This document shows positions 50,404 to 58,273 of a stretch of DNA of 64,000 nucleotides, piece by piece. The DNA lies in the NCBI RefSeq assembly GCF_020711235.1, contig NZ_JAJFAV010000010.1, positions 162,274-226,273 on the forward strand, read 5' to 3'. How positions within the stretch are numbered: the stretch's first letter is position 1; each line of letters begins with the position of its first letter. The position numbers and the translations under genes were made by a program. The stretch is from Hymenobacter sp. 15J16-1T3B (GTDB lineage: Bacteria > Bacteroidota > Bacteroidia > Cytophagales > Hymenobacteraceae). Under the pieces are notes generated by a model. That model was not told the origin of the DNA and did not search any database. It saw only the letters and a list, made by a program, of their open reading frames with translations.

Positions 50404-51101
50404 TAATCGGCGGCGGTAAACAGGCCGTTGAGTTGGGCGCGCAGCTCGGCCAGGGTGGCCACCGGATCGGGGGCGTTGAACACGAACGAGCCGGCCACCA
50501 GCACGTCGGCACCGGCTTCCACCAGCGGCAGCAGGTTTTGCTCGTTCACCCCGCCGTCCACTTCGATCAGCGCCTCGGAGCCCGCGTCGGTGAGCAATTC
50601 TTTCAGCTCGGCCACTTTCTGCAGGGTATGCGGAATAAAGCTTTGCCCGCCGAAGCCGGGGTTCACCGACATCACGCAAACCAGGTCCACGTCCTGGGCA
50701 ATGTCCTGCAGCACCCAGGCCGGGGTATGTGGGTTCAAGGCCACGCCGGCGCGGCAGCCGAGCTTCTTGATCTGCTGCAGCACGCGGTGCAGGTGCGGGC
50801 AAGCTTCGTAGTGCACGGTGATGCCCGCGGCACCGGCGTCGCGCACGGCCTCGAGGTAGTTCTGCGGCTCTTCGATCATCAGGTGCACGTCCAAGGGCTG
50901 CTGGGCGTGGCGGTGAATGGCCTGGAGCACCGGGATGCCGAAGGAAATATTGGGCACGAAGCGGCCGTCCATGATGTCGCAGTGCAACCAGTCGGCGGCG
51001 CTGCCGGCCAGACGCTCGGTTTCGGCCTGCAGGTTGGCAAAGTCGGCGGCCAGCAAGGACGGAGCCAGCAAGGGAGTGATTCGGCGGGGAGTGGTGCTCA
51101 T
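50403..51101 (-). CDS. rpe: Ribulose-phosphate 3-epimerase
   Basis: The 232-residue TIM barrel interconverts ribulose-5-phosphate and xylulose-5-phosphate in the pentose phosphate pathway. Family landmarks are APSLLAADFANL, the metal ligands in DWLHCDIMDGRFVPNISFG and LDVHLMIEEP, VMSVNPGFGGQSFI and IEVDGGVNEQN. The ATG at 51101 gives a standard-length protein; the frame upstream is open but has no family sequence. The stop overlaps the downstream TonB receptor start. Confidence 0.97.
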   Translation of the reverse strand: MSTTPRRITPLLAPSLLAADFANLQAETERLAGSAADWLHCDIMDGRFVPNISFGIPVLQAIHRHAQQPLDVHLMIEEPQNYLEAVRDAGAAGITVHYEACPHLHRVLQQIKKLGCRAGVALNPHTPAWVLQDIAQDVDLVCVMSVNPGFGGQSFIPHTLQKVAELKELLTDAGSEALIEVDGGVNEQNLLPLVEAGADVLVAGSFVFNAPDPVATLAELRAQLNGLFTAAD

Positions 51102-51487
51102 GACCGCGAAATTAGGCAATGGCGTAACAAGTAACAGGCAACGTGGAACAGGTTTGGCAGATAAGGCAATGGATGCGCTCAGCCCGCGCGTACGGTGGTT
51201 TTTGGTAGAGCTGCAGGGCAAGGCCGCGCAATGGCACCGCAGCCGGGGCACTGGCGCGCCGCTATTTGCTGGCACCGCCTAAGCCCAGGCCGCACAGGAG
51301 GCTACGGCCCCAAACGAACGGCCCGGTCATGCAGTATGACCGGGCCGCCGTCAACCCATAATTCACCGGAATTGGTGCCGGCCGCCGGGGTTCTCACCAC
51401 TGCCCCGCCGGCCGGGTTTGCCTTATTGAATCGATGCGCTCGAACCCGTCACAGGTACTGCTTAATTACGCTTAGTGCTAGTGGCGC
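51102..51487. other. Intergenic region with one strong hairpin
   Basis: No gene is recognised in these 386 bases. A perfect 12-bp stem at 51319-51347 (CGGCCCGGTCAT / ATGACCGGGCCG, loop GCAGT) lies between the zinc-ribbon gene (stop 51488, minus) and rpe. It may end transcription of the zinc-ribbon gene, although it is about 140 bases past its stop and lacks a T tract. Confidence 0.5.
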
Positions 51488-51808
51488 TTATTCGCCCTTT
51501 TTCCAGGCCTGCCAGTCAAGCTCGCCCGACTCGCGCCGGCGCAGGAATACGGTCTGGTCGTCGCGCTGCATCTTGCCGAAGGTCAGGTCGCCGCGGCAGT
51601 CCAGGCACTTGACGGAGGTGTACTTGAATTTGTCCTGGGCCACGCGCGAGGTCAGATCCAGGTTATCGGAGCCGCAGAGGCCGCAGGCGGCCACGTCGGG
51701 GAAGCTCAATCGGTCGTACTCGGCCACGACTTCGTGGAAGGAGCCGCCTTGGACGGTGAAGTGGAATTGGCGCCGGCCAATTCGCTTGGTGGTCATCAGT
51801 TGAAGCAT
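51488..51808 (-). CDS. Small zinc-ribbon protein
   Basis: The 106-residue soluble protein (from ATG 51808; a second in-frame ATG at 51796 is equally possible) contains two Cys pairs, CGLCGS and CLDCRG, separated by about 25 residues. This is a zinc-ribbon layout (VAACGLCGSDNLDLTSRVAQ, then YTSVKCLDCRGDLTFGKM). The N-terminal part (RRQFHFTVQGGSFHEVVAEY) is beta-rich. Such single zinc ribbons usually contact nucleic acids or partner proteins. No specific family is recognised. A TATCTTTA -7-like element lies 36 bases upstream. Confidence 0.72.
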   Translation of the reverse strand: MLQLMTTKRIGRRQFHFTVQGGSFHEVVAEYDRLSFPDVAACGLCGSDNLDLTSRVAQDKFKYTSVKCLDCRGDLTFGKMQRDDQTVFLRRRESGELDWQAWKKGE

Positions 51809-51843
51809 GATGCGCTGTGCTTGAATGGTTCTGCAATACGGTT

Positions 51844-51851
51844 TAAAGATA
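51844..51851 (-). promoter_or_regulatory. -7-like element TATCTTTA
   Basis: The minus strand reads TATCTTTA 35 bases upstream of the zinc-ribbon ATG at 51808, in an AT-rich stretch. Confidence 0.4.
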
Positions 51852-51893
51852 CCCAATATTTTTAGCAAACCAAAATTATTAGCAAACATCCTG

Positions 51894-51931
51894 CATAAAA
51901 AACCCCTCCCGCTGCGCGAGCGGAAGGGGTC
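51894..51931 (-). terminator. Rho-independent terminator after the subtilase gene
   Basis: On the minus strand, a GC-rich stem (ACCCCTTCCGCT pairing with AGCGGGAGGGGT, one mismatch) is followed by TTTTTTATG. It starts 28 bases after the subtilase stop. Confidence 0.85.
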
Positions 51932-51958
51932 AATGAGAGCAGCAAGGCGACTGAGGGG

Positions 51959-53632
51959 TTACTGCCGCACAAAGCGCACCGTGCGGGCTTGGCCGCCGGC
52001 TTCCACCGTGCAGGTGTAGGCCCCGGCGCGCAGGGCGGGAAGTTGCAGCGGCACGTGCTCCTGGCCCGGGGCGGGCAGGCGCTGCTCGCTGACCAGGGCT
52101 CCGCGGCTGTCGCGCACCGTCACGCGCAGGGCCTGGCGGCGGAAGGCCTCGGGCAGCTGCAGGGTCAGCGCCGAGCCGGCGGGGTTCGGAAACACGCCCA
52201 GCTCGTCGGCGGGGTTGCGCGGGGCGCCGGCGGCCAGCGGGGCGCCGGGGTTGGCCAGGTTGTAGGCCCGCACGAAGTTGGGCACGCCGTAGCCCACGAG
52301 GTTGTCGGGGTTGCTGGCCTGGGTGCCGCTGCTGCGCAGGTACTGGCGCACCTGCTGGGCCGTGAGCGTGGGGTTGGCCTGCCAGAAGCCGGCGCCCATG
52401 CCCGCCAGAATGGGACAGGCGTAGGACGTGCCGTTGCCCTGCAGGATGCCGTTGCTGGGCGCCAGGCCATAGGCCAGCACGCCCCGGGCCGAGAGGTCGG
52501 GCTTGATGCGCCCGTCGGCGGTGGGGCCGATGGAGCTGAAGCCGCCGCGCACCAAGAGCGAATCCACCGCGCCCACTGTCAGCACCGAGTCGGCGTCGGC
52601 CGGGGCGCCGATGTACTGCCAGCTGCCGCCCCCGTCGTTGCCGGCGGAGTTGAACACGAGCATGCCCACGCGGGCGGCTACGGTGGCGGCGCGGCTGGCA
52701 ATGGCGGTGCGCCCGTTCAGCTCGCTGTAGGTATGGTCGGTAGACGGCGGGTCAAACGTGGTGTAGCCCAGCGAGGAACTGATGACGTCCACGCCGAGCG
52801 AATCGGCGTATTCAGCCGCAATCAACCAGTTGGCTTCCTCCACCGGGTGCTCCGAGGACACGTCCTCGGTGATGCACAGGTGGTAGCTGGCCTTGGGCGC
52901 CGTGCCGACGAAGTAGCCCGGCTGGTTGGCCGCCAGCGTCGAGAGCGTGAGCGTGCCGTGGTAGTTCTTCTCGAACACGCCCCGGTCCTTGTCGACGAAG
53001 TCGAAGGTGCTCAGCAGGCGCCCCTCCTGCCGCAGCGAGGCGAAGGCCGCCATCTGGTCGGCACCCGGAAAGCCGGCATCAAACACGGCAATCTGCATGC
53101 CCTCGCCCCGGTAGCCGGCGTTGTGCATGCTCACGGCCCCGAGCATCTGGGCTTGCCAGTAGCCCAGGCCGTAGTCAGCCGCGGTGGCGGCGGTGCGCGC
53201 GGCGGCCGGCGCGGCCTGCTGCGCGACGGGCGGGGCCGGGACGGGCGCCGGGGCGGGGCGGTTCAGGGTGGTGGCGCTGCGCACGAAGGGCAAGGCCTGC
53301 AGGCGGGCCAGGGCGGCGGCGTCGCACTCCACTACTGCGGCGTTGAACCAGCGCGAGGTGTAGAGCAGGCGCACGCCGGTCGTGTTGCGCACCTGCGTGG
53401 CGTAGGCGGGCGTCACCGGCAGGTCGCGCGGGAGCACGGCAATGCCCTGGCGCGTGCGGCGCTGCACCGAGCGGGCCGAGAGAAAGGCCTGCGGCTGCGC
53501 GACGCTGTAGGGCGTGCCGGTTTTGTCGCGGAAATACACCAGGTGCCGCTGCGCGGGGCTGCTTTGGGCCTGGGCCGCCGGGGCGGCCACCGCCAGGGCC
53601 GCCAGCACCAGTCCGAGGGAAAAAAGACGCAT
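51959..53632 (-). CDS. Secreted S8 (subtilisin-like) serine protease with T9SS sorting domain
   Basis: The 557-residue protease has a signal peptide (MRLFSLGLVLAALAVAAPAA, cleavage after QAQ) and a propeptide to about residue 150. The catalytic domain has the triad Asp185 (VFDAGFPG), His225 (NYHGT) and Ser403 (NGTSYACP), plus oxyanion Asn near 332 (SAGNDGGG). A T9SS C-terminal domain starts near GVFPNPAGSALTL. The ATG at 53632 begins the signal peptide exactly. It should be exported by T9SS to the surface or medium. A TATCTTGC -7-like element lies 26 bases upstream and a terminator follows the gene. Confidence 0.94.
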   Translation of the reverse strand: MRLFSLGLVLAALAVAAPAAQAQSSPAQRHLVYFRDKTGTPYSVAQPQAFLSARSVQRRTRQGIAVLPRDLPVTPAYATQVRNTTGVRLLYTSRWFNAAVVECDAAALARLQALPFVRSATTLNRPAPAPVPAPPVAQQAAPAAARTAATAADYGLGYWQAQMLGAVSMHNAGYRGEGMQIAVFDAGFPGADQMAAFASLRQEGRLLSTFDFVDKDRGVFEKNYHGTLTLSTLAANQPGYFVGTAPKASYHLCITEDVSSEHPVEEANWLIAAEYADSLGVDVISSSLGYTTFDPPSTDHTYSELNGRTAIASRAATVAARVGMLVFNSAGNDGGGSWQYIGAPADADSVLTVGAVDSLLVRGGFSSIGPTADGRIKPDLSARGVLAYGLAPSNGILQGNGTSYACPILAGMGAGFWQANPTLTAQQVRQYLRSSGTQASNPDNLVGYGVPNFVRAYNLANPGAPLAAGAPRNPADELGVFPNPAGSALTLQLPEAFRRQALRVTVRDSRGALVSEQRLPAPGQEHVPLQLPALRAGAYTCTVEAGGQARTVRFVRQ

Positions 53633-53658
53633 GTAAACGGGCGAAAGGAATGGGTTGG

Positions 53659-53666
53659 GCAAGATA
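53659..53666 (-). promoter_or_regulatory. -7-like element TATCTTGC
   Basis: The minus strand reads TATCTTGC 26 bases upstream of the subtilase ATG (53632). Confidence 0.5.
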
Positions 53667-53729
53667 CTCAATCAACGCCGCCCGCGCACCGTCCCCGAAC
53701 TCGGCCCGCTGGCTACCAGCGCCGGCAGG

Positions 53730-54431
53730 TCAGGGCAGCAGGGTTTCGCGGTGAATGCGGCCGCTGGTCACGTAGCCCACGCCCACCGGGCAGCCGTGGT
53801 TGGGCTCGCAGTAATCGAGCTGCCGGGCCACGCGCAGCACCGGCCCGACGCCCTGGGCGTAGACCTGCCGCAGCTCCCGCTGGTGGTTTACGTCGCCCTC
53901 CACCCCGTCGAAGGAGTAGGTGGTGATGGTGTGCTCGTAGCTGCTCCCGCCCACGCGGCGGGCTTCGTCCACGGCTTCGTAGCGGCTGTTGGGCAAGGCG
54001 AAGCTGCCCACGGCGCCAAGCTGGCTGAACGCGTGCTTGTCCCACTCGGCCCCGCTGCGCACCGGAAACACCAGCTCCACGGTGCGGCGGTTGCTGCGCG
54101 TGAGCAGCAGCGCCTGGGCCTGCCGGGTCAGCGTCTGCACGCTGTCGACGTGCCAGACGTCGGCGGCCGTGGCCCGCGAGGAGCGCACCAGCTTGTAGGT
54201 GGGCGCGCCGGCCGCGTCCCGGTAGGTTTCCGTCAGCTGCTCGCGCACCTGCGAGCTGAGGGCCGACACCGTGCGGTTGTTGGTAATGACGGTATCCTGC
54301 ACGGCGTAAATGCGCTCGGCGCCCACCGTTAGCGGGTAGTAATCGGTGCCGGCGGGCGGGGGCGGCTCGGCGGTGTGGGTGCAGGCGGCCAGGCTCAACA
54401 GCCCGACCGTGGTTAAAACACGCGACATCAT
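53730..54431 (-). CDS. Lipoprotein, tandem paralogue of the next gene
   Basis: The 233-residue protein starts MMSRVLTTVGLLSLAACTH with a lipobox (LSLAAC). The mature part begins GTDYYPLTVGAERIYAV and contains SQVREQLTETYRDAAGA, YKLVRSSRAT, LLLTRSNRRTVELVFPV and GVGPVLRVARQLDYC. The protein at 54506-55213 shares the same blocks almost word for word, so the two arose by recent tandem duplication. No enzymatic motif is visible; it resembles secreted beta-rich Bacteroidota lipoproteins of unknown function. Two adjacent ATGs (54431, 54428) are possible starts. Confidence 0.82.
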   Translation of the reverse strand: MMSRVLTTVGLLSLAACTHTAEPPPPAGTDYYPLTVGAERIYAVQDTVITNNRTVSALSSQVREQLTETYRDAAGAPTYKLVRSSRATAADVWHVDSVQTLTRQAQALLLTRSNRRTVELVFPVRSGAEWDKHAFSQLGAVGSFALPNSRYEAVDEARRVGGSSYEHTITTYSFDGVEGDVNHQRELRQVYAQGVGPVLRVARQLDYCEPNHGCPVGVGYVTSGRIHRETLLP

Positions 54432-54459
54432 AACGGATACGGCAATCGGGTACAAACAA

Positions 54460-54487
54460 CAAGCCCCGGCGCGGGGGCCGGGGCTTG
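54460..54487 (-). terminator. Terminator between the paralogous lipoprotein genes
   Basis: An 11-bp perfect stem (CAAGCCCCGGC / GCCGGGGCTTG) lies 18 bases after the stop of the upstream lipoprotein gene and is followed on the minus strand by TTGTTGTTTG, a weak T-rich tail. TATCTTGC overlaps its first bases and could serve as a -7 element for the downstream gene. Confidence 0.65.
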
Positions 54488-54505
54488 CAAGATAAACAGC
54501 GGGGG

Positions 54506-55213
54506 CTACTGCACCAGCGTCTCGGTGTGCGTCTTGCCCGAGACGATGTACTTCTCCCCGATCTGACAGGCCGTGCCGCCGGTGCCCTGGCAGTAGTTCA
54601 GGGCCAGCGACTCGCGCAGCACCGGCCCGACGCCCTTGGCGTACACCTGCCGCGTGGTGTACTCGTAGTAGATGTTGTTGCGGTTCGGGTCGTCGTCGAA
54701 GGTCGTCAGCGTGTTGTCGTAGCTGCGCGTGCCGGCCACGAAGCCGGCGCCCACGTCCTGGTAGCGGCGGTTGACGGCCACCAGCGTGTCGCGGTCGTTG
54801 AAGGCGTTCTTGTTCCACTCGCCGCCTTCGCGCACCGGGAAGATGAGCTCCACGGTGCGCCAGTTGCTGCGCGTGAGCAGCAGGTTCTGCGCATTCACCG
54901 TGAGCGTCTGCACGCTGTCGACGCGCCAGGCCGCGCTGGCCGTGGCCCGCGAGGAGCGCACCAGCTTGTAGGTCAGCGCGCCGGCCGCGTCCCGGTAGGT
55001 TTCCGTCAGCTGCTCGCGCACCTGCGAGCGGACCTCCGTGGGGCGGTTGTTGGTATAGCTGCGGTCCACCACGTCGAAAACGCGCTCGGCCCCTACCTTC
55101 AGCGGGTAGTAATCCTTGCCCGATTCGGCGGGCGCTTCGCTGGTGTTTTCGCAGGCCACCAGGGCCAGACCGGCCAGCAGGCCGGCCGCAAGGGAAGCTA
55201 AACGACGCATCAT
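54506..55213 (-). CDS. Lipoprotein, tandem paralogue of the previous gene
   Basis: The 235-residue protein starts MMRRLASLAAGLLAGLALVA and has a lipobox Cys (ALVACENT). It shares with its neighbour GKDYYPLKVGAERVFDV, SQVREQLTETYRDAAGA, YKLVRSSRAT, LLLTRSNWRTVELIFPV and VYAKGVGPVLRESLALNYC. The gene lies 20 bases downstream of mnmA on the same strand and probably shares its transcript, while a hairpin separates it from the second paralogue. Function unknown. Confidence 0.83.
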   Translation of the reverse strand: MMRRLASLAAGLLAGLALVACENTSEAPAESGKDYYPLKVGAERVFDVVDRSYTNNRPTEVRSQVREQLTETYRDAAGALTYKLVRSSRATASAAWRVDSVQTLTVNAQNLLLTRSNWRTVELIFPVREGGEWNKNAFNDRDTLVAVNRRYQDVGAGFVAGTRSYDNTLTTFDDDPNRNNIYYEYTTRQVYAKGVGPVLRESLALNYCQGTGGTACQIGEKYIVSGKTHTETLVQ

Positions 55214-55233
55214 AGCTAGGCTAACAACTCAAC

Positions 55234-56412
55234 TTAAGCCGGTACCCCGGCGCGGCCCACCACCGGCAGGCTGGGTGCGGTCAGCCCGGCGGGGCTGCGC
55301 TCGATCCAGCCGCCGCCCAGCACGTCCAGCCCGTCGTAGAATACGGCGGCCTGGCCCGGGGCAATGGCGTGTACGGGCTCGGGAAAGTAAACGTACATTT
55401 TTCCGTCTTTCTCTTCGAGGAACGAGGCGGCCCCGCCGTGGTTGTAGCGCACCTTGGTGACGGCCGGCACCAGCCCGCGGCCCGCCAGCGAGGCGTGCTT
55501 GCCCATGTTCAGGCGGCCTACCACCGTGGCGGTGCGGGCCAGCTCGTCGAAGTTGCCGAGCACGACTTCGTTGGTTTCCGGGCGAATTTCCACCACGTAG
55601 GCCGGGTAGCCCAGGGTCACGCCCAGGCCTTTGCGCTGCCCGATGGTGTAGAACGGGTAGCCCTCGTGGGCGCCCACCACCGAGCCGTCGGTCAGCACGA
55701 ACTTGCCGCCGGCCACGCGCTCCTCCAGCCCCTCGACGCGGCGCTTGAGGAAGCCGCGGTAGTCGTTGTCGGGGATAAAGCAGATTTCGTAGCTCTCGGG
55801 CTTGTTCACCAGCTCCATGAAGCCGCGGTCGGTGGCCAGCTGGCGGATTTCCGACTTGCGCAGCTGGCCCAGCGGGAAGATGGTGCGCGCCAGGCTTTCC
55901 TGCGACACGCCCCAGAGGGCGTACGACTGGTCTTTGCCCTCGTCGAGGCCCTTGGTGATGACGTAGCGGCCGTTTTCCTCGCGCACCTGGGCGTAGTGGC
56001 CGGTGGCAATGTACTGGCAGCCGAGCTGGTCGGCGCGGCGCAGCAAGGCGTCCCACTTGATGTGGGTGTTGCAGAGCACGCAGGGGTTGGGCGTGCGGCC
56101 CGCGAGGTAGCCCTCCACGAAGTCGTCGATGACGTGGCCGCCGAACTCGTTGCGGATGTCGATGATGAAGTGCGGGAAGCCCAGCTGCACGGCCACGTCG
56201 CGCGCGTCGTTGATGCTATCGAGCGAGCAGCAGCCGGTTTCTTTCTTGGAGCCGCCGGCGGAGGCGTAGTCCCAGGTTTTCATGGTCATTCCGACCACTT
56301 CGTAGCCCTGCTCGTGCAGCAGCACCGCGGCTACGGATGAATCAATGCCGCCGCTCATTGCGACGAGGACGCGGCCTTTCGAGCCGGCGCCGGGAGTAGT
56401 TTCTACGGTCAT
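55234..56412 (-). CDS. mnmA: tRNA-specific 2-thiouridylase
   Basis: The 392-residue enzyme installs the 2-thio group on uridine 34 of Lys, Glu and Gln tRNAs. The PP-loop ATPase motif is SGGIDSS (20-26, with Ile where most have Val). The catalytic Cys pair is Cys111 in PNPCVLCN and Cys211 in SYEICFIP. KDQSYALWG and YTIGQRKGLGV are further family landmarks. The ATG at 56412 gives an N-terminus a few residues longer than usual. It carries a TACCTTTG element 39 bases upstream. It heads a probable transcript with the lipoprotein at 54506. Confidence 0.96.
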   Translation of the reverse strand: MTVETTPGAGSKGRVLVAMSGGIDSSVAAVLLHEQGYEVVGMTMKTWDYASAGGSKKETGCCSLDSINDARDVAVQLGFPHFIIDIRNEFGGHVIDDFVEGYLAGRTPNPCVLCNTHIKWDALLRRADQLGCQYIATGHYAQVREENGRYVITKGLDEGKDQSYALWGVSQESLARTIFPLGQLRKSEIRQLATDRGFMELVNKPESYEICFIPDNDYRGFLKRRVEGLEERVAGGKFVLTDGSVVGAHEGYPFYTIGQRKGLGVTLGYPAYVVEIRPETNEVVLGNFDELARTATVVGRLNMGKHASLAGRGLVPAVTKVRYNHGGAASFLEEKDGKMYVYFPEPVHAIAPGQAAVFYDGLDVLGGGWIERSPAGLTAPSLPVVGRAGVPA

Positions 56413-56451
56413 AGCGGAGCGCCCGGGAGGTCAAAGTTCCCGGCCGAATGG

Positions 56452-56459
56452 CAAAGGTA
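56452..56459 (-). promoter_or_regulatory. -7 element TACCTTTG of mnmA
   Basis: The minus strand reads TACCTTTG, an exact TAnnTTTG match, 39 bases upstream of the mnmA ATG. Confidence 0.6.
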
Positions 56460-56485
56460 ACACCGGAAGCCCGCTTCGGGTTTCC

Positions 56486-56493
56486 TACCTTCG
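56486..56493 (+). promoter_or_regulatory. -7-like element TACCTTCG
   Basis: TACCTTCG on the plus strand, divergent from the mnmA element, lies 116 bases upstream of the TrpF-like gene and precedes the octamer arrays. Confidence 0.4.
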
Positions 56494-56499
56494 CGGGCT

Positions 56500-56525
56500 C
56501 AAAGGTGAAATGGTGAATTTGTGAA
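56500..56525 (-). repeat. TTCACAAN octamer array (mnmA side)
   Basis: The minus strand reads TTCACAAA, TTCACCAT, TTCACCTTTG: three octamer units ending in a CACCTTTG -7-like element, oriented toward mnmA. It is inverted relative to the array at 56577-56606. Confidence 0.65.
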
Positions 56526-56576
56526 GGTGCGAAGAGCGGCCCGGCCCGCGTTTCGCACACCAGCTATAATTCGCCC

Positions 56577-56606
56577 TTCACAACTTTATAACTTCACAAC
56601 TTCACC
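56577..56606 (+). repeat. TTCACAAN octamer array (TrpF-like side)
   Basis: Plus-strand units TTCACAAC, TTTATAAC, TTCACAAC, TTCACC end three bases before the TTG start of the TrpF-like gene. It forms an inverted pair with 56500-56525. Confidence 0.7.
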
Positions 56607-56609
56607 GCC

Positions 56610-57233
56610 TTGGCTCTTCTGACTTCCGTTCTGGTTCGCGGCATCAACAACCTGTCCGACGCGCGCTACTGCGCCGGCATGGGCGCCGATTACCTCACGT
56701 TTCGCCTCGACCCGGCCCTGCCGGGTGCCGTCACGCCCGAACTGGTGCAGGAGCTGAGCGGCTGGGTGGCCGGCGTGGAGCTGATCGGCGAGTTCGGCCC
56801 GATGCCGGCCGAACAAATCAACGCGCTGGCCAAGCAGTGCGGCCTGCACGCAGTGCTGCTGCACGGGCTGCGCACGGCCGAGGAAATGGAGGAACTGGCC
56901 CTGCCCGCCTGGCTGCTCACGGGCTGGATTCCGGACATGCTGCCCGAGGACGTGGACCGCCGCTTCCAGCAGCTGGCCCCGTTCACGGCCGGCTTCGTGT
57001 TTGCCGAGTTGCCCCCGCAGCCCCTCACCGATGCCCAGCTCACGCGCTTGGCCGAGCAGGCCCGCGCCTACCCCATCTGGCTGGCGCCCGGTTTTGCCAC
57101 CGGCTCGGTGCGCCAGCTGCTCGACGCGGTGCAGCCCCGCGGCCTGGTGCTGGAAGGCGGCGACGAAATCCGCCCCGGCGTGCGCGACTTCAGCGAGATG
57201 GAAACCGTGTTCGAGGAGCTGGAAGTGGATTGA
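56610..57233 (+). CDS. TrpF-like (phosphoribosylanthranilate isomerase-like) protein, catalytic Cys replaced
   Basis: The 207-residue TIM-barrel-like protein has the N-terminal pattern of TrpF (VLVRGINNLSDARYCAGMGA, then DYLTFRLDP). The invariant Cys of the family KxCG motif is Arg10 here (VRG), and I do not see the usual catalytic Asp motif. It also differs in the C-terminal phosphate-binding part (LVLEGGDEIRPGVRDFSEME in place of the DLSSGVE-type ending). No other trp gene is nearby. It starts at TTG (56610), since no in-frame ATG lies between the upstream stop and the conserved region. It may be a diverged isomerase-fold protein with another role, or inactive. Confidence 0.7.
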   Translation: MALLTSVLVRGINNLSDARYCAGMGADYLTFRLDPALPGAVTPELVQELSGWVAGVELIGEFGPMPAEQINALAKQCGLHAVLLHGLRTAEEMEELALPAWLLTGWIPDMLPEDVDRRFQQLAPFTAGFVFAELPPQPLTDAQLTRLAEQARAYPIWLAPGFATGSVRQLLDAVQPRGLVLEGGDEIRPGVRDFSEMETVFEELEVD

Positions 57234-57280
57234 TGGCGAAGCAGGCGCGCGTGCGCTTTCCTTGAGAAACTGATTTGTAA

Positions 57281-57317
57281 CGACGCGGCCCTTTCCTGGC
57301 AGGAAAGGGCCGCGTCG
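57281..57317. terminator. Strong convergent terminator
   Basis: A perfect 17-bp stem with a 3-base loop (GGC) between the TrpF-like gene (ends 57233) and the minus-strand gene ending at 57373, followed on the plus strand by CTTATTTAAC. It probably works in both directions. Confidence 0.8.
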
Positions 57318-57372
57318 CTTATTTAACTCTGCCCGGCTTCACTTTTGACCGTTCGGCCAGCCGGCTCTTTGG

Positions 57373-58212
57373 TTACACCATCACCGCCACCAGGTCCAGG
57401 ATTTTTTCCCCCAGCCACTGCTCGCCCTCGGTGTGCACGTGGCGGGCGGCCTCCGCGGGGTCCAGTTCGTTGCTGAACAGGCGCCAGGCAACTTCCCCGT
57501 CGATGGTGACGGTGGCATCGGGCGTGGGGCGCTCGGGCGTCAGCGCCCAGTGGTCGGCGGTGCGCTCGAGCTGCCACTCGCCGGGCGCGGGGCCGCTCAG
57601 GCGCACGCGCAACTGGGTACCCTCGGGGGCCAGCACCGTGCGGTAGTGGTGCGGCAGGGCGCGCATGGACGTCTGCAGGTAGGGCTCGTAAAGGGCCGGG
57701 GCCAGCAGCACGTCTTCGCCGCGGCCTATGGCCTGGCGAATCTGCTGCTGGTGGTGCCACTTCTCGGTGTATTCCCGGGCCACGTGAAACCAGTTCGCCG
57801 ACTCGGCCTCGCCGGCCCAGGCCACGGCAAAAGCGGCCGGCGCCCAGGGGTCGAGCGTCTGCAGAAACGCGGCGTACTCGCGGCCGCTCAGCTCCAGCAG
57901 CCACGTGACCACGGCCGGACTCAGGCGGCGGGTGGCCGCAATCCAGTCGGCGTTGAGCTGGTTGAGGAACTCCACCAGGCCGCTGTGGGTGCTCATGTCG
58001 CCGGTGGGCGCCACGCCGAAGTGCCCGTCGCGCAGCATGGAGAGCGTGCGCAAGTTGCCGTCGAGCAGGTGCAGGGCCACGTCCATCACCCGCCAGCGCG
58101 GGGCCAGCGTCGGCCGCTCCCACTCGTCGGGCGTGAGCGTGCGCAGCAAGTCGAGCAGCAGCCGATCCAACTCGGCAAACAGCGGCAGGGTGACGATGGG
58201 CGGTTGGCGCAT
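57373..58212 (-). CDS. Maleylpyruvate isomerase N-terminal / DinB-like domain protein
   Basis: The 279-residue soluble protein begins with a four-helix DinB/MDMPI-type bundle (ELDRLLLDLLRTLTPDEWER, RWRVMDVALHLLDGNLRTLS), where His in ALHLLDGN and later histidines (EYTEKWHHQQQIRQAIG) would be the metal ligands. The C-terminal part (ATVTIDGEVAWRLFSNELDP) resembles the SCP2-like domain seen in mycothiol-dependent maleylpyruvate isomerase relatives. The ATG at 58212 is chosen. In Bacteroidota, which lack mycothiol, the thiol cofactor may be bacillithiol or none; this is inference. It follows trmB by 61 bases on the same strand. Confidence 0.78.
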   Translation of the reverse strand: MRQPPIVTLPLFAELDRLLLDLLRTLTPDEWERPTLAPRWRVMDVALHLLDGNLRTLSMLRDGHFGVAPTGDMSTHSGLVEFLNQLNADWIAATRRLSPAVVTWLLELSGREYAAFLQTLDPWAPAAFAVAWAGEAESANWFHVAREYTEKWHHQQQIRQAIGRGEDVLLAPALYEPYLQTSMRALPHHYRTVLAPEGTQLRVRLSGPAPGEWQLERTADHWALTPERPTPDATVTIDGEVAWRLFSNELDPAEAARHVHTEGEQWLGEKILDLVAVMV

Positions 58213-58273
58213 ATAGGCGGGTTGAAGAGAGCAACGCCGGCAAGACGCCGACGGGTAAATGGCGGATCGGAGC

